Assembly (NCBI RefSeq): GCF_047324305.1
Contig: NZ_CP178740.1
Span: forward strand, 2,852,001-2,916,000
DNA length: 64,000 nt
DNA from: Acerihabitans sp047324305
GTDB taxonomy: Bacteria; Pseudomonadota; Gammaproteobacteria; Enterobacterales; Enterobacteriaceae
Direction of reading: 5' to 3'
Shown: positions 41,592-52,446 of the stretch, piece after piece
How positions within the stretch are numbered: the stretch's first letter is position 1
How the letters are laid out: every line of letters begins with the position of its first letter
Position numbers and translations under genes: made by a program
The notes under the pieces: model-generated
Seen by the model: only the letters and a program-made list of their open reading frames with translations
What the model was told of the DNA's origin: nothing
Database searches by the model: none

Positions 41592-42371
41592 ATGATTGAT
41601 TTAACCGTTGCGGCCCGCCGTGCGTTGGGTCTGATGGATCTTACCACCCTGAATGATGACGATACCGCCGACAGCGTCGTCAGCCTGTGCCGACAGGCGA
41701 AAAGCCCGGCCGGCAATACCGCCGCCGTTTGCATCTACCCCCGCTTTATTCCCATCGCCAGACGCGCCTTGCAGCGCCAGGGCACGCCGGACATTCGGAT
41801 TGCCACGGTCGCCAATTTCCCCCATGGCGATGACGATGCCGCCATTGCGCTGGCGGAAACACGCGCTTCGGTAGCCTACGGCGCGGATGAAGTCGATGTG
41901 GTGTTTCCCTACCGGGCGCTGATGGCCGGCAATGAACAACTGGGATTTGATCTGGTCGCCGGCTGCAAGGCGCTGTGCGCCGACAGCGGCGTGCTGCTGA
42001 AGGTGATCCTGGAAACCGGCGAGCTGCGCCGTCCGGAGCTTATCCGGCGCGCCGCCGAAATCGCCATCGACGCCGGCGCTGATTTTATTAAAACCTCCAC
42101 CGGCAAGGTGCCGGTCAATGCCACGCTTTCAAGCGTTGAAATCATGCTGTCGGTTATCCATGACAAAGGCGTCGGCGCGCACGTGGGCGTAAAACCGGCG
42201 GGCGGCGTGCGCACCGCGGCGGAAGCGGCGGCCTACCTGGCGCTGGCGGACCGGATCATGGGGCCGCTGTGGGCTGACGCCCGGCATTTCCGCTTCGGCG
42301 CATCAAGCCTGCTGGCCAGCCTGCTCACCGTATTGGGCCAGGATATGCAGGTCACGGATAACGGTTATTGA
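41592..42371 (+). CDS. deoC: Deoxyribose-phosphate aldolase
   Basis: DeoC (259 aa, E. coli length) cleaves deoxyribose-5-phosphate to glyceraldehyde-3-phosphate and acetaldehyde. The Schiff-base Lys167 lies in FIKTSTGK and the assisting Lys201 in VGVKPAGGVR. The ATG at 41592 follows TGGAGAG; the frame stays open upstream without conservation. It opens the complete deoCABD nucleoside-catabolism operon. Confidence 0.97.
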   Translation: MIDLTVAARRALGLMDLTTLNDDDTADSVVSLCRQAKSPAGNTAAVCIYPRFIPIARRALQRQGTPDIRIATVANFPHGDDDAAIALAETRASVAYGADEVDVVFPYRALMAGNEQLGFDLVAGCKALCADSGVLLKVILETGELRRPELIRRAAEIAIDAGADFIKTSTGKVPVNATLSSVEIMLSVIHDKGVGAHVGVKPAGGVRTAAEAAAYLALADRIMGPLWADARHFRFGASSLLASLLTVLGQDMQVTDNGY

Positions 42372-42454
42372 TCCCCTGATTGAGCATTGGAGAAGGCAAT
42401 GACAAACCCGCCCGTTTCCGGGCGATAGCCATTTTTGTTTTGCAGGGGGTAACC

Positions 42455-43783
42455 GTGTTCCTGGCACAAGAAATTATTCGTAAAAAACGCGACGGCGAGC
42501 CGCTGAGTGAAGAAGAGATTCGGTTTTTCATCAATGGGGTCCGCGATAATACGGTTTCGGAAGGGCAGATCGCCGCCCTGGCGATGACCGTTTTTTTCCG
42601 CGACATGGATATTCGGGAACGGGTGGCGCTGACGCTGGCGATGCGCGACTCGGGCCATGTGCTTAACTGGCAGAACAGCGCCCTGGGCGGGCCGGTGCTG
42701 GATAAGCATTCGACCGGCGGCGTGGGTGATGTCACCTCGCTGATGCTGGGGCCGATGATTGCCGCCTGCGGCGGCTACGTGCCGATGGTTTCCGGCCGCG
42801 GACTGGGCCATACCGGCGGCACGCTCGATAAGCTCGAATCGATCCCGGGGCTGAATATTTTCCCTGACGATCAGGCGTTCCGCGCGATGATAAAACAGGT
42901 CGGCGTGGCGATCATCGGCCAGACCAACTCCCTGGCGCCGGCGGATAAACGGTTTTACGCCGTCCGCGACATCACGGCCACGGTGGATTCCATTGCGCTG
43001 ATTACCGCCTCGATATTGGCCAAAAAACTGGCCGAGGGCCTGGATGCGCTGGTGATGGATGTGAAAGTCGGATCCGGGGCGTTGATGCCCGATTACCCGC
43101 AGTCCGAAGCGCTGGCGCGCGCTATCGTCGGCGTCGCCAACGGCGCCGGGTGCAAGACCACGGCGCTGTTGACCGATATGAACCAGGTCCTGGCGTCCAG
43201 CGCCGGCAATGCCCTGGAAGTGCGCGAGGCGGTGCGCTTCCTTACCGGCGAACAGCGTAATCCCAGACTGTATGAGGTCACCATGGCCTTGTGCAGCGAA
43301 ATGATGGTGTCGTCGGGATTGGCGGCCACCGAACCGCTGGCGATGGCGCGGCTGCAGCAGGTACTGGACAACGGGGAAGCGGCGGAGCGTTTTGGCCGCA
43401 TGATCGCGGCACAGGGCGGTCCGCATGATTTTATCAGCCGTTATGAGCACTATTTGCCCAAAGCCACGCTGAGCAAGCCGGTGCTCGCCGAACAAGCGGG
43501 TTTTATCGGCGCCATGGACACCCGCGCCCTGGGCCTGGCCGTGGTGGCTATGGGCGGCGGGCGCCGGCGCGCCGGCGATGCCATCGACTATAGCGTCGGT
43601 TTAACCGACATGGCGCGCCTGGGCGATGCGGTGCAGCCCGGACAGCCGCTGGCGAATATCCACGCCGCCAGCGAAGCCGGCTGGATGCAGGCGGCGGAGA
43701 CGGTGCGCGCGGCCATTACCCTCACGCCGCAGCCGCCTGAAGCCCTGCCGGTGATTTACCGGCGTATCGCGGCGGATGACTGA
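42455..43783 (+). CDS. deoA: Thymidine phosphorylase
   Basis: DeoA (442 aa) phosphorolyses thymidine to thymine and deoxyribose-1-phosphate. Motifs include DKHSTGGVGDVTSL (phosphate binding, near residue 84), SGRGLGHTGGTLDKLE and VKVGSGA. The GTG at 42455, with CAGGGGGT just upstream, gives the FLAQEIIRKKRDG N-terminus seen in E. coli; the in-frame ATG at 42380 is rejected. It lies 83 bases after deoC. Confidence 0.97.
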   Translation: MFLAQEIIRKKRDGEPLSEEEIRFFINGVRDNTVSEGQIAALAMTVFFRDMDIRERVALTLAMRDSGHVLNWQNSALGGPVLDKHSTGGVGDVTSLMLGPMIAACGGYVPMVSGRGLGHTGGTLDKLESIPGLNIFPDDQAFRAMIKQVGVAIIGQTNSLAPADKRFYAVRDITATVDSIALITASILAKKLAEGLDALVMDVKVGSGALMPDYPQSEALARAIVGVANGAGCKTTALLTDMNQVLASSAGNALEVREAVRFLTGEQRNPRLYEVTMALCSEMMVSSGLAATEPLAMARLQQVLDNGEAAERFGRMIAAQGGPHDFISRYEHYLPKATLSKPVLAEQAGFIGAMDTRALGLAVVAMGGGRRRAGDAIDYSVGLTDMARLGDAVQPGQPLANIHAASEAGWMQAAETVRAAITLTPQPPEALPVIYRRIAADD

Positions 43784-43840
43784 CTGCGTGGGGACGCTTC
43801 CGGCGACGATATCGTTCGCCGGGATACATGCGATTTTTTC

Positions 43841-43880
43841 TGATCCGCCGGGCCGGGGCCCTTATCCGGCGGGCGGATCA
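43841..43880 (+). repeat. Large palindromic element between deoA and deoB
   Basis: TGATCCGCC and GGCGGATCA are perfect 9-bp inverted repeats around a GC-rich centre that itself contains GGGCC / GGCCC. It ends 17 bases before deoB. It could stabilise the upstream message or reduce read-through. E. coli has an internal promoter before deoB; none is certain here. Confidence 0.6.
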
Positions 43881-43897
43881 ATCAGTTGGAGAAGACA

Positions 43898-45127
43898 ATG
43901 AAACGTACCTATATCATGGTGCTCGACTCGTTCGGCATCGGCGCCGCCGCGGATGCGGAAAAATTCGGCGACAGCGGCTCGGATACCCTGGGCCATATTG
44001 CTGAACGATGCCAGCGCGGCGAGGCCAACCAGGGCCGCAGCGGACCGCTGCGGCTGCCCAACCTGTCGCGCCTGGGACTGGGAAAGGCCGCCGAGGAATC
44101 CACCGGGCATTTTCCCCCGGGGCTTGACCGCGACGCGGACATTATCGGCGCCTATGCCTACGCCAGCGAAATCTCCTCAGGGAAGGATACCCCGTCCGGA
44201 CATTGGGAAATTGCCGGGGTACCGGTGATGTTTGACTGGGGCTATTTCCCCGATCCCCAGAACAGCTTCCCGCAGGAACTGCTGGACCGGCTGGTCGCCG
44301 ATGCCGGGCTGCCGGGATATCTGGGCAACTGTCACTCTTCCGGCACGGTGATCCTGGATCAACTGGGCGAGGAGCATATGCGTACCGGCAAGCCGATTTT
44401 CTATACCTCCGCCGATTCGGTTTTCCAGATAGCCTGTCATGAAGAACGGTTCGGCCTGCAACGTTTGTACGACCTCTGCGAGCTGGCCCGGGAGATGCTG
44501 ACCGCCGGCGGCTACAATATCGGCCGGGTGATCGCCCGGCCGTTTACCGGCGATAAAAGCGGTCATTTCCAGCGCACCGGCAACCGCCATGATCTGGCGG
44601 TGGAGCCGCCCTCCGCCACGGTATTGCAAAAGCTGGTGGAAGAAAAGGGCGGGCAGGTGGTGTCGGTGGGCAAGATCGCCGATATCTACGCCCAGGTGGG
44701 CATCACTAAAAAAATCAAGGCCACCGGCCTGGATGCGCTGTTCGACGCTACTTTGCGTGAAATGGAACTCGCGGGCGATAACACCATCGTCTTTACCAAC
44801 TTTGTCGATTTTGATTCATCCTATGGCCACCGCCGCGACGTGGCCGGCTATGCGGCGGCGCTGGAGCTGTTCGACCGCCGCCTGCCGGAACTGCTCGCGC
44901 GGGTGACCGGCGAGGATATGATCATTCTGACCGCCGATCACGGCTGCGATCCCACCTGGCGCGGCACCGATCATACCCGCGAGCACGTGCCGGTGTTACT
45001 CTACGGCCCCGCCATCCGGCCGGGGTCCTATGGGCACCGCCGGACCTTCGCCGATATCGGCCAGACGGTGGCGGATTATTTTGGCCTGACACCCATGGAT
45101 TATGGTAAATCCATCCTCCAGGCATGA
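43898..45127 (+). CDS. deoB: Phosphopentomutase
   Basis: DeoB (409 aa) interconverts ribose/deoxyribose 1- and 5-phosphates. It belongs to the alkaline phosphatase superfamily. Metal ligands are visible in VLDSFGIGAAADA (Asp near residue 10), SGSDTLGH, and TADHGCDPTWRGTDHTRE (near residue 345). The ATG at 43898 has a GGAG site (TTGGAGAAGACA). It links the aldolase and phosphorylase steps of the operon. Confidence 0.97.
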   Translation: MKRTYIMVLDSFGIGAAADAEKFGDSGSDTLGHIAERCQRGEANQGRSGPLRLPNLSRLGLGKAAEESTGHFPPGLDRDADIIGAYAYASEISSGKDTPSGHWEIAGVPVMFDWGYFPDPQNSFPQELLDRLVADAGLPGYLGNCHSSGTVILDQLGEEHMRTGKPIFYTSADSVFQIACHEERFGLQRLYDLCELAREMLTAGGYNIGRVIARPFTGDKSGHFQRTGNRHDLAVEPPSATVLQKLVEEKGGQVVSVGKIADIYAQVGITKKIKATGLDALFDATLREMELAGDNTIVFTNFVDFDSSYGHRRDVAGYAAALELFDRRLPELLARVTGEDMIILTADHGCDPTWRGTDHTREHVPVLLYGPAIRPGSYGHRRTFADIGQTVADYFGLTPMDYGKSILQA

Positions 45128-45146
45128 AGGTAGTCAGGATTTTGCC

Positions 45147-45168
45147 TGTCCCGGCGCGGGCCGGGACA
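45147..45168 (+). other. Intercistronic hairpin between deoB and deoD
   Basis: TGTCCCGGC / GCCGGGACA is a perfect 9-bp stem with a GCGG loop, followed by ACGTTATTTTTTATT. The T-run is six bases away, so it may be a weak terminator or an mRNA stability element. Confidence 0.6.
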
Positions 45169-45205
45169 ACGTTATTTTTTATTATTGAGTATAAGGAAAA
45201 CCAAC

Positions 45206-45925
45206 ATGGCGACGCCGCATATTAACGCTGAACGAGGTGATTTTGCCGATGTGGTCCTGATGCCCGGCGATCCGCTGCGGGCGCAGCACATCGCCAATAA
45301 CTTTCTCACGCAACCGCGCGAAGTTAATAACGTCCGCGGCATGCTGGGTTATACCGGCAGCTACAAAGGCCGGGCCATTTCAGTTATGGGTCACGGCATG
45401 GGCATCCCGTCCTGCTCCATTTACACCAAGGAGCTGATTACCGAGTTCGGGGTTGAACAGATCATCCGGGTCGGGTCCTGCGGCGCGCTGCGCGGCGATG
45501 TCAATGTGCGCGACGTGGTGATCGGCATGGGCGCCTGCACCGATTCCAAGGTTAACCGCATGCGTTTTAAGGATCATGACTTTGCGGCCATTGCCGATTA
45601 TGACCTGCTGCGCCACGCGGTGGACGCGGCCAAGGCGGCGGGGGTCAATGTGCGCGTCGGCAATCTGTTCTCGGCGGATCTGTTTTACACCCCCGATCCG
45701 CAGATGTTCGACGTCATGGAAAAATACGGCGTCCTGGGCGTGGAAATGGAAGCCGCCGGTATCTACGGCGTGGCCGCGGAATTCGGCGCCAGGGCGCTGG
45801 CCATCTGCACCGTGTCCGACCATATCCGTACCGGCGAGGCCTTAAGCGCGGCGGATCGCCAGACCACGTTTAACGAGATGATCGAAATCGCGCTGGAGTC
45901 GGTGCTGCGCGGCGACGCGGCATAA
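45206..45925 (+). CDS. deoD: Purine-nucleoside phosphorylase (DeoD type)
   Basis: DeoD (239 aa) is a hexameric purine-nucleoside phosphorylase. It shows MPGDPLRAQHIA (phosphate/ribose site), MGHGMGIPS, GSCGAL and VEMEAAGIYGVA motifs with the catalytic Asp in TVSDHI. The ATG at 45206 follows AAGGA. It ends the deo operon; E. coli then has yjjJ and lplA, which are not here, and the next gene is the convergent smp. Confidence 0.97.
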   Translation: MATPHINAERGDFADVVLMPGDPLRAQHIANNFLTQPREVNNVRGMLGYTGSYKGRAISVMGHGMGIPSCSIYTKELITEFGVEQIIRVGSCGALRGDVNVRDVVIGMGACTDSKVNRMRFKDHDFAAIADYDLLRHAVDAAKAAGVNVRVGNLFSADLFYTPDPQMFDVMEKYGVLGVEMEAAGIYGVAAEFGARALAICTVSDHIRTGEALSAADRQTTFNEMIEIALESVLRGDAA

Positions 45926-46019
45926 AGACCACGCGGCCGGCGGCAAGGCGTCAACGCGCTGTTCCGCCGGTCAAGACGCGCAGGTTGGCAACGGCGCAAG
46001 GCGTGCCTGATGCGCGCGC

Positions 46020-46715
46020 TTAGTCGGTTTTGGTCCGCGCAGGATCATCGGGCGTGGCCGCAGCCGGGGCCGGCGCGTCGTTTTCGTCCCCTTTGCGTTC
46101 CGCCAACGGCGTGCTGGCGGTCAGCAGGTACGGGGACTGCTGCCAGCGGCTGCGGCGGTTTTGCAGCAGGGTGCGGGCCAGGATAATACCGATGGCCAGC
46201 GCCAGCAGAATCATCAGGCGCAGCAGGTTGGTGGTGTTATCCACCTGTTTGGCTTCGGTTTCCAGCACATGGGTATCAAGGGTCAGGCGGATAAAACCGC
46301 TGGGCCCGTCCTTATCGATAATGGTACGCACCAGCTGATGGTTAAAATAGCTGCCGGCGCGCTGGTGTTCGATAGCCAGCCGGTCGCGCACGCTAATGGT
46401 CTCCCCGGCGCGGGCTATCAGGCTCCCGTCCATGCTGTATACGCTGGCATCCAGGATACGGCTGCCCTTGGTCAGCGTATCCAGTATCGACTGGATGGGG
46501 GCATTGTTTTCCTCGCTGTCGGCCATCAGCGGCGCCAGTTGCCCCGCCAGCTGTCCTATCAGGGTGCCGGCCAGCTCATCCACCTGCGCCGAGCGGGCCA
46601 TTTGATGGCTCAGGCTGAACCAGGACGCGCCCTGCATCAGGAAGACCAGCAGCGTCACGCAGATAAGCACGATGGCGGTGCGGTGTAAACGAAACGAGTG
46701 TCTGGCCCGGAGCAT
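46020..46715 (-). CDS. smp: Membrane protein Smp/YtjB
   Basis: Smp (231 aa) has an N-terminal membrane anchor (about 13-33), a periplasmic region of about 130 residues, a second span (about 166-184) and a polar Ala/Pro/Glu-rich cytosolic tail. It occurs next to serB in enterobacteria and is divergent from it here. No enzyme motif is visible; function is unknown. Confidence 0.92.
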   Translation of the reverse strand: MLRARHSFRLHRTAIVLICVTLLVFLMQGASWFSLSHQMARSAQVDELAGTLIGQLAGQLAPLMADSEENNAPIQSILDTLTKGSRILDASVYSMDGSLIARAGETISVRDRLAIEHQRAGSYFNHQLVRTIIDKDGPSGFIRLTLDTHVLETEAKQVDNTTNLLRLMILLALAIGIILARTLLQNRRSRWQQSPYLLTASTPLAERKGDENDAPAPAAATPDDPARTKTD

Positions 46716-46826
46716 GGGATTCCTTTACTATTCTGAACGCTTTATGTTGCCAGAAGCGTCGACGATAGGATAGCTTGATGCGCGATGTTTTATCATGACG
46801 GTTATCCATGACTACAGGAGTGATTG

Positions 46827-47804
46827 ATGCCTATTAGTTTGACGTACTGCGATCTCCCCGCCGGGATTTCACAGTGGCCGGGTCTCCCGTTATCATTAAG
46901 CGGCGACGAGGTCATGCCGCTGGATTACCGGGCCGGTCATACCGGCTGGCTGCTGTACGGCAAGGCGTTGGATAAATTTTCCCTTACCCGTTTCCAGCGT
47001 CGCCTGGGCGCGGCGATGGTTATCGTCTCCGCCTGGCATGTTGAAGACTACCAGGTGGTCAGGCTGGCCGGTCCGCTGACCGGGCTGGCCGCGCAGCTGG
47101 CCGCGGAGATGGAGCTGGATGTCGCGCCGTTTGGCAAAACGCCGCATCTGCATGCCCCCGGACTGCTGGTCATGGACATGGATTCCACCGCCATCCAGAT
47201 AGAATGCATTGATGAAATCGCCAAACTGGCGGGCACGGGCGAGGAAGTCGCCGCCGTTACCGAACGCGCCATGCGCGGCGAGCTGGATTTCGCCGCCAGC
47301 CTGCGCCAGCGCGTGGCGACCCTTAAGGGCGCCGACGCCGATATCCTGCGCCAGGTGCGGGACAGTTTACCGTTGACGCCGGGCCTGGGCTCCCTGGTGA
47401 CCAAATTGCAAAGCCTGGGCTGGCAGATAGCCATCGCTTCCGGCGGATTTACCTATTTCGCCGACTACCTGCGCGACCGGTTTCACCTGGTCGCCGTGGC
47501 GGCCAATGAACTGGGCATCCGCGACGGTAAGTTCACCGGCGAGGTGGTGGGGCCCATCGTCGATGCCGCCTATAAAGCCCGCATGCTGACCACCCTGGCG
47601 GAGCGGCTGGAAATCCCGCTGCACCAGACGGTGGCCATCGGCGACGGCGCCAATGACCTGTTGATGCTACAATCTGCGGGCCTGGGTATCGCATATCATG
47701 CCAAGCCCAAGGTGAATAAGCAGAGTAAGGTCATTATCCGCCATGCGGATCTGCTGGGCGTGCTGTGTATCCTGACCGGCAATCTTAAGAATGAAGAGCG
47801 CTAG
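46827..47804 (+). CDS. serB: Phosphoserine phosphatase
   Basis: SerB (325 aa) performs the last step of serine synthesis. The HAD catalytic motif DMDSTAIQIE lies near residue 112, and GDGANDLLML near the C-terminus completes the metal site. An N-terminal regulatory region precedes it. The ATG at 46827 has AGGAG six bases upstream; a TTG at 46824 directly before it would add one residue. serB, radA and nadR run in the same direction. Confidence 0.97.
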   Translation: MPISLTYCDLPAGISQWPGLPLSLSGDEVMPLDYRAGHTGWLLYGKALDKFSLTRFQRRLGAAMVIVSAWHVEDYQVVRLAGPLTGLAAQLAAEMELDVAPFGKTPHLHAPGLLVMDMDSTAIQIECIDEIAKLAGTGEEVAAVTERAMRGELDFAASLRQRVATLKGADADILRQVRDSLPLTPGLGSLVTKLQSLGWQIAIASGGFTYFADYLRDRFHLVAVAANELGIRDGKFTGEVVGPIVDAAYKARMLTTLAERLEIPLHQTVAIGDGANDLLMLQSAGLGIAYHAKPKVNKQSKVIIRHADLLGVLCILTGNLKNEER

Positions 47805-47862
47805 GCGGCCGCCATGTGTTCCCTAGGCGGGTCTTCATTGTTTTCTCATTTCCGAGGTCATT

Positions 47863-49248
47863 GTGGCTAAAGCGGCGAAACGGGCATTTGTCTGTAATGA
47901 ATGCGGGGCGGAATATCCGCGCTGGCAGGGCCAGTGCAGCGCCTGTGAAGCCTGGAATACCATCACCGAGGTCCGGGTGGCGTCTACCCCCGCCGCCGTG
48001 CGTAACGACCGCTTCAGCGGCTATTCCGGCGAAGCCGGCGTCAGCCGGGTGCGCAGGCTGGCGGATATCAGTCCCGAGGAACTGCCCCGTTTTTCCACGG
48101 GGTTCAAGGAGTTCGACCGGGTGCTGGGCGGCGGCGTGGTGCCGGGCAGCGCCATTTTGATCGGCGGCAGCCCCGGCGCCGGTAAAAGCACCCTGCTGCT
48201 GCAAACCCTGTGTAAATTGTCCGAACAGATGAAAACGCTGTATGTCACCGGCGAGGAGTCGTTGCAGCAGGTCGCCATGCGCGCGCACCGGCTGGCGCTG
48301 CCCACGGGCGGCCTGAACATGCTCTCGGAGACCAGTATCGAGCAAATTTGCCTGATTGCCGCCGAGGAAAAGCCGCGCCTGATGGTGATCGATTCCATCC
48401 AGGTGATGCATATGGCGGACATCCAGTCGTCGCCGGGCAGCGTTTCGCAGGTGCGGGAAACCGCCGCCTACCTGACCCGGTTCGCCAAAACCCAGGGCGT
48501 GGCGATCCTGATGGTCGGCCACGTGACCAAGGATGGCTCCCTGGCCGGCCCCAAGGTACTGGAACACTGCATCGACTGTTCCATCATGCTCGACGGTGAT
48601 TCGGACTCCCGTTTCCGTACCCTGCGCAGCCATAAAAACCGCTTTGGGGCGGTGAACGAGCTGGGGGTGTTCGCCATGACCGAACAGGGGTTGCGGGAAG
48701 TCAGCAATCCGTCGGCCATTTTTCTCAGCCGCGGCGAGGAGATGACGCCCGGCAGCAGCGTGATGGTGGTTTGGGAAGGCACCCGTCCCCTGCTGGTGGA
48801 AATCCAGGCGCTGGTGGATCACTCCATGCTGGCCAATCCACGCCGGGTGGCGGTGGGCCTGGAGCAAAACCGTCTGGCGATCCTGCTGGCGGTGCTGCAT
48901 CGCCACGGCGGCTTGCAAATGGCCGATCAGGATGTCTTTGTCAATGTGGTCGGCGGCGTCAAGGTGACGGAAACCAGCGCCGACCTGGCGCTGATGCTGG
49001 CGATGGTGTCCAGCCTGCGCGATCGTCCGTTGCCGCGGGATTTGGTGGTATTTGGCGAAGTGGGGCTGGCCGGCGAGATCCGCCCGGTGCCCAGCGGCCA
49101 GGAGCGCATTGCGGAGGCGGCCAAGCACGGTTTTCGCCGCGCCATCGTGCCCTTTGCCAATGTGCCGAAAAAAGCGCAGGACAATATGCAGATTTTTGGC
49201 GTGAAAAAGCTGGCCGACGCGCTGGACATCCTTGCCGAGCTTGAATGA
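47863..49248 (+). CDS. radA: DNA repair and recombination protein RadA/Sms
   Basis: RadA (461 aa) is a RecA-like ATPase that promotes branch migration of recombination intermediates. It has an N-terminal zinc finger (CNECGAEYPRWQGQCSAC), Walker A GGSPGAGKSTLL, the RadA-specific KNRFG motif and a C-terminal Lon-like domain. The GTG at 47863 after CGAGG begins the conserved AKAAKRAFVCNECG. Confidence 0.97.
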   Translation: MAKAAKRAFVCNECGAEYPRWQGQCSACEAWNTITEVRVASTPAAVRNDRFSGYSGEAGVSRVRRLADISPEELPRFSTGFKEFDRVLGGGVVPGSAILIGGSPGAGKSTLLLQTLCKLSEQMKTLYVTGEESLQQVAMRAHRLALPTGGLNMLSETSIEQICLIAAEEKPRLMVIDSIQVMHMADIQSSPGSVSQVRETAAYLTRFAKTQGVAILMVGHVTKDGSLAGPKVLEHCIDCSIMLDGDSDSRFRTLRSHKNRFGAVNELGVFAMTEQGLREVSNPSAIFLSRGEEMTPGSSVMVVWEGTRPLLVEIQALVDHSMLANPRRVAVGLEQNRLAILLAVLHRHGGLQMADQDVFVNVVGGVKVTETSADLALMLAMVSSLRDRPLPRDLVVFGEVGLAGEIRPVPSGQERIAEAAKHGFRRAIVPFANVPKKAQDNMQIFGVKKLADALDILAELE

Positions 49249-49308
49249 CCGGCGCGTTTACCGGCTGACGCCATGCGGATTTTTGCTTAAGCCATCAGAG
49301 GGAGGCGT

Positions 49309-50538
49309 ATGTCGTCATTCGATTACCTGAAGAGTGCGATTAAACAACAGGGATGTACCCTACAGCAGGTCGCCGAGGCCAGCGGCATGACCAAAGGCTA
49401 CCTCAGCCAGTTGCTGAACGCCAAAATCAAAAGCCCCAGCGCGCAGAAGCTGGAGGCCATCCACCGTTTCCTCGGGCTGGAGTTTCCGCGGCGGGAAAGG
49501 AAAATCGGCGTTATTTTCGGCAAGTTCTATCCCCTGCATACCGGCCATATCTACCTGATCCAGCGGGCGTGCAGCCAGGTGGACGAGCTGCACGTGATCC
49601 TCGGCTACGACGAGCCGCGCGATCGCAAATTATTTGAAGACAGCGCCATGTCGCAGCAGCCCACCGTCAGCGACAGGCTGCGCTGGCTGCTGCAAACCTT
49701 TAAATACCAGAAGAATATCCATATCCACGCCTTTAACGAGCAAGGCATGGAGCCTTATCCGCACGGCTGGGATGTCTGGAGCCGCGGCATTACCTCCTTT
49801 ATGAAAGAGAAGGGCATCGCGCCGGGGTTTATCTATTCAAGCGAAGCGCGGGATGTTTCGCGCTACCGCGAGCATTTGGGCATCGAGACCATACTGGTCG
49901 ACCCCAACCGGTCGTTTATGTCGATCAGCGGCGAGCAAATCCGCCAGGATCCGTTCCGTTATTGGGAATATATCCCGACCGAGGTCAAGCCGTTCTTTGT
50001 CCGCACCGTGGCGTTAATCGGCGGCGAGTCCAGCGGTAAATCCACCATGGTCAATAAACTGGCCAATATCTTTAATACCAGCAGCGCCTGGGAGTACGGC
50101 CGTGAATACATCTTCTCCCATTTGGGCGGCGATGAAATGGCGCTGCAGTATTCCGACTACGACAAGATCGCCCTGGGCCAGGCGCAATATATCGACTTCG
50201 CGGTGAAATACGCCAATAAAGTGGCGTTTATCGACACGGATTTCGTTACCAGCCAGGCGTTTTGCAAACGCTACCATGGCCGCGAGCACCCCTTTGTTCA
50301 GGCGATGATTGACGAGTACCGTTTTGATTTGGTTATTTTATTAAAGAATAATACGCCCTGGGTGGCCGACGGGTTGCGCAGCCTGGGCAATCCGGTGGAT
50401 CGCGACGGTTTCCAGCGGCTGCTGGAGGACCTGCTGAACGCGAATAATATTCCCTTTGTGCGCATCGACGCGCCGGACTACGACCAGCGCTTTTTGCAAT
50501 GCATCGATCTGGTGCGGGACCTGCTGGGGCAACGGTAA
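49309..50538 (+). CDS. nadR: Trifunctional NAD regulator NadR
   Basis: NadR (409 aa) combines a helix-turn-helix repressor (about 1-60, LQQVAEASGMTKGYLSQLLN), an NMN adenylyltransferase domain (GKFYPLHTGH, about 63-230) and a ribosylnicotinamide kinase domain (Walker A GGESSGKSTMV near residue 239). It represses NAD genes and salvages NAD precursors. All three parts are intact. An AGAGGGAGG site lies just upstream. Confidence 0.96.
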   Translation: MSSFDYLKSAIKQQGCTLQQVAEASGMTKGYLSQLLNAKIKSPSAQKLEAIHRFLGLEFPRRERKIGVIFGKFYPLHTGHIYLIQRACSQVDELHVILGYDEPRDRKLFEDSAMSQQPTVSDRLRWLLQTFKYQKNIHIHAFNEQGMEPYPHGWDVWSRGITSFMKEKGIAPGFIYSSEARDVSRYREHLGIETILVDPNRSFMSISGEQIRQDPFRYWEYIPTEVKPFFVRTVALIGGESSGKSTMVNKLANIFNTSSAWEYGREYIFSHLGGDEMALQYSDYDKIALGQAQYIDFAVKYANKVAFIDTDFVTSQAFCKRYHGREHPFVQAMIDEYRFDLVILLKNNTPWVADGLRSLGNPVDRDGFQRLLEDLLNANNIPFVRIDAPDYDQRFLQCIDLVRDLLGQR

Positions 50539-50610
50539 GCCTGGCGCCAGCCGCAAGCTAAACCCCCGCAAAGGTTGCCTGCGTCAATGAAGAAAAAATT
50601 CGCCGGTCCA

Positions 50611-50636
50611 GGGCGCCTCATTGGCATGAGGCGCCC
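50611..50636. terminator. Perfect hairpin between nadR and ettA
   Basis: GGGCGCCTCAT / ATGAGGCGCCC is an 11-bp perfect stem with a TGGC loop. On the ettA strand a T-run (six T) follows 11 bases after the stem. It probably ends the convergent transcripts. Confidence 0.6.
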
Positions 50637-50649
50637 ATCGCTGGCGCTA

Positions 50650-52314
<1,665 letters not shown>

Positions 52315-52446
52315 GTTGTTAAGAGCCTCTTTCTATCTGGTTTTAGCTATGCCCCGCGGCCTGCGCGGAGCATGTACGGGCAGTGCGCCAAGTGTCGCAA
52401 TGGATAAGCGCCCAGTTTAGCCCGTTTTCGCATGCGATCCCAGCCA

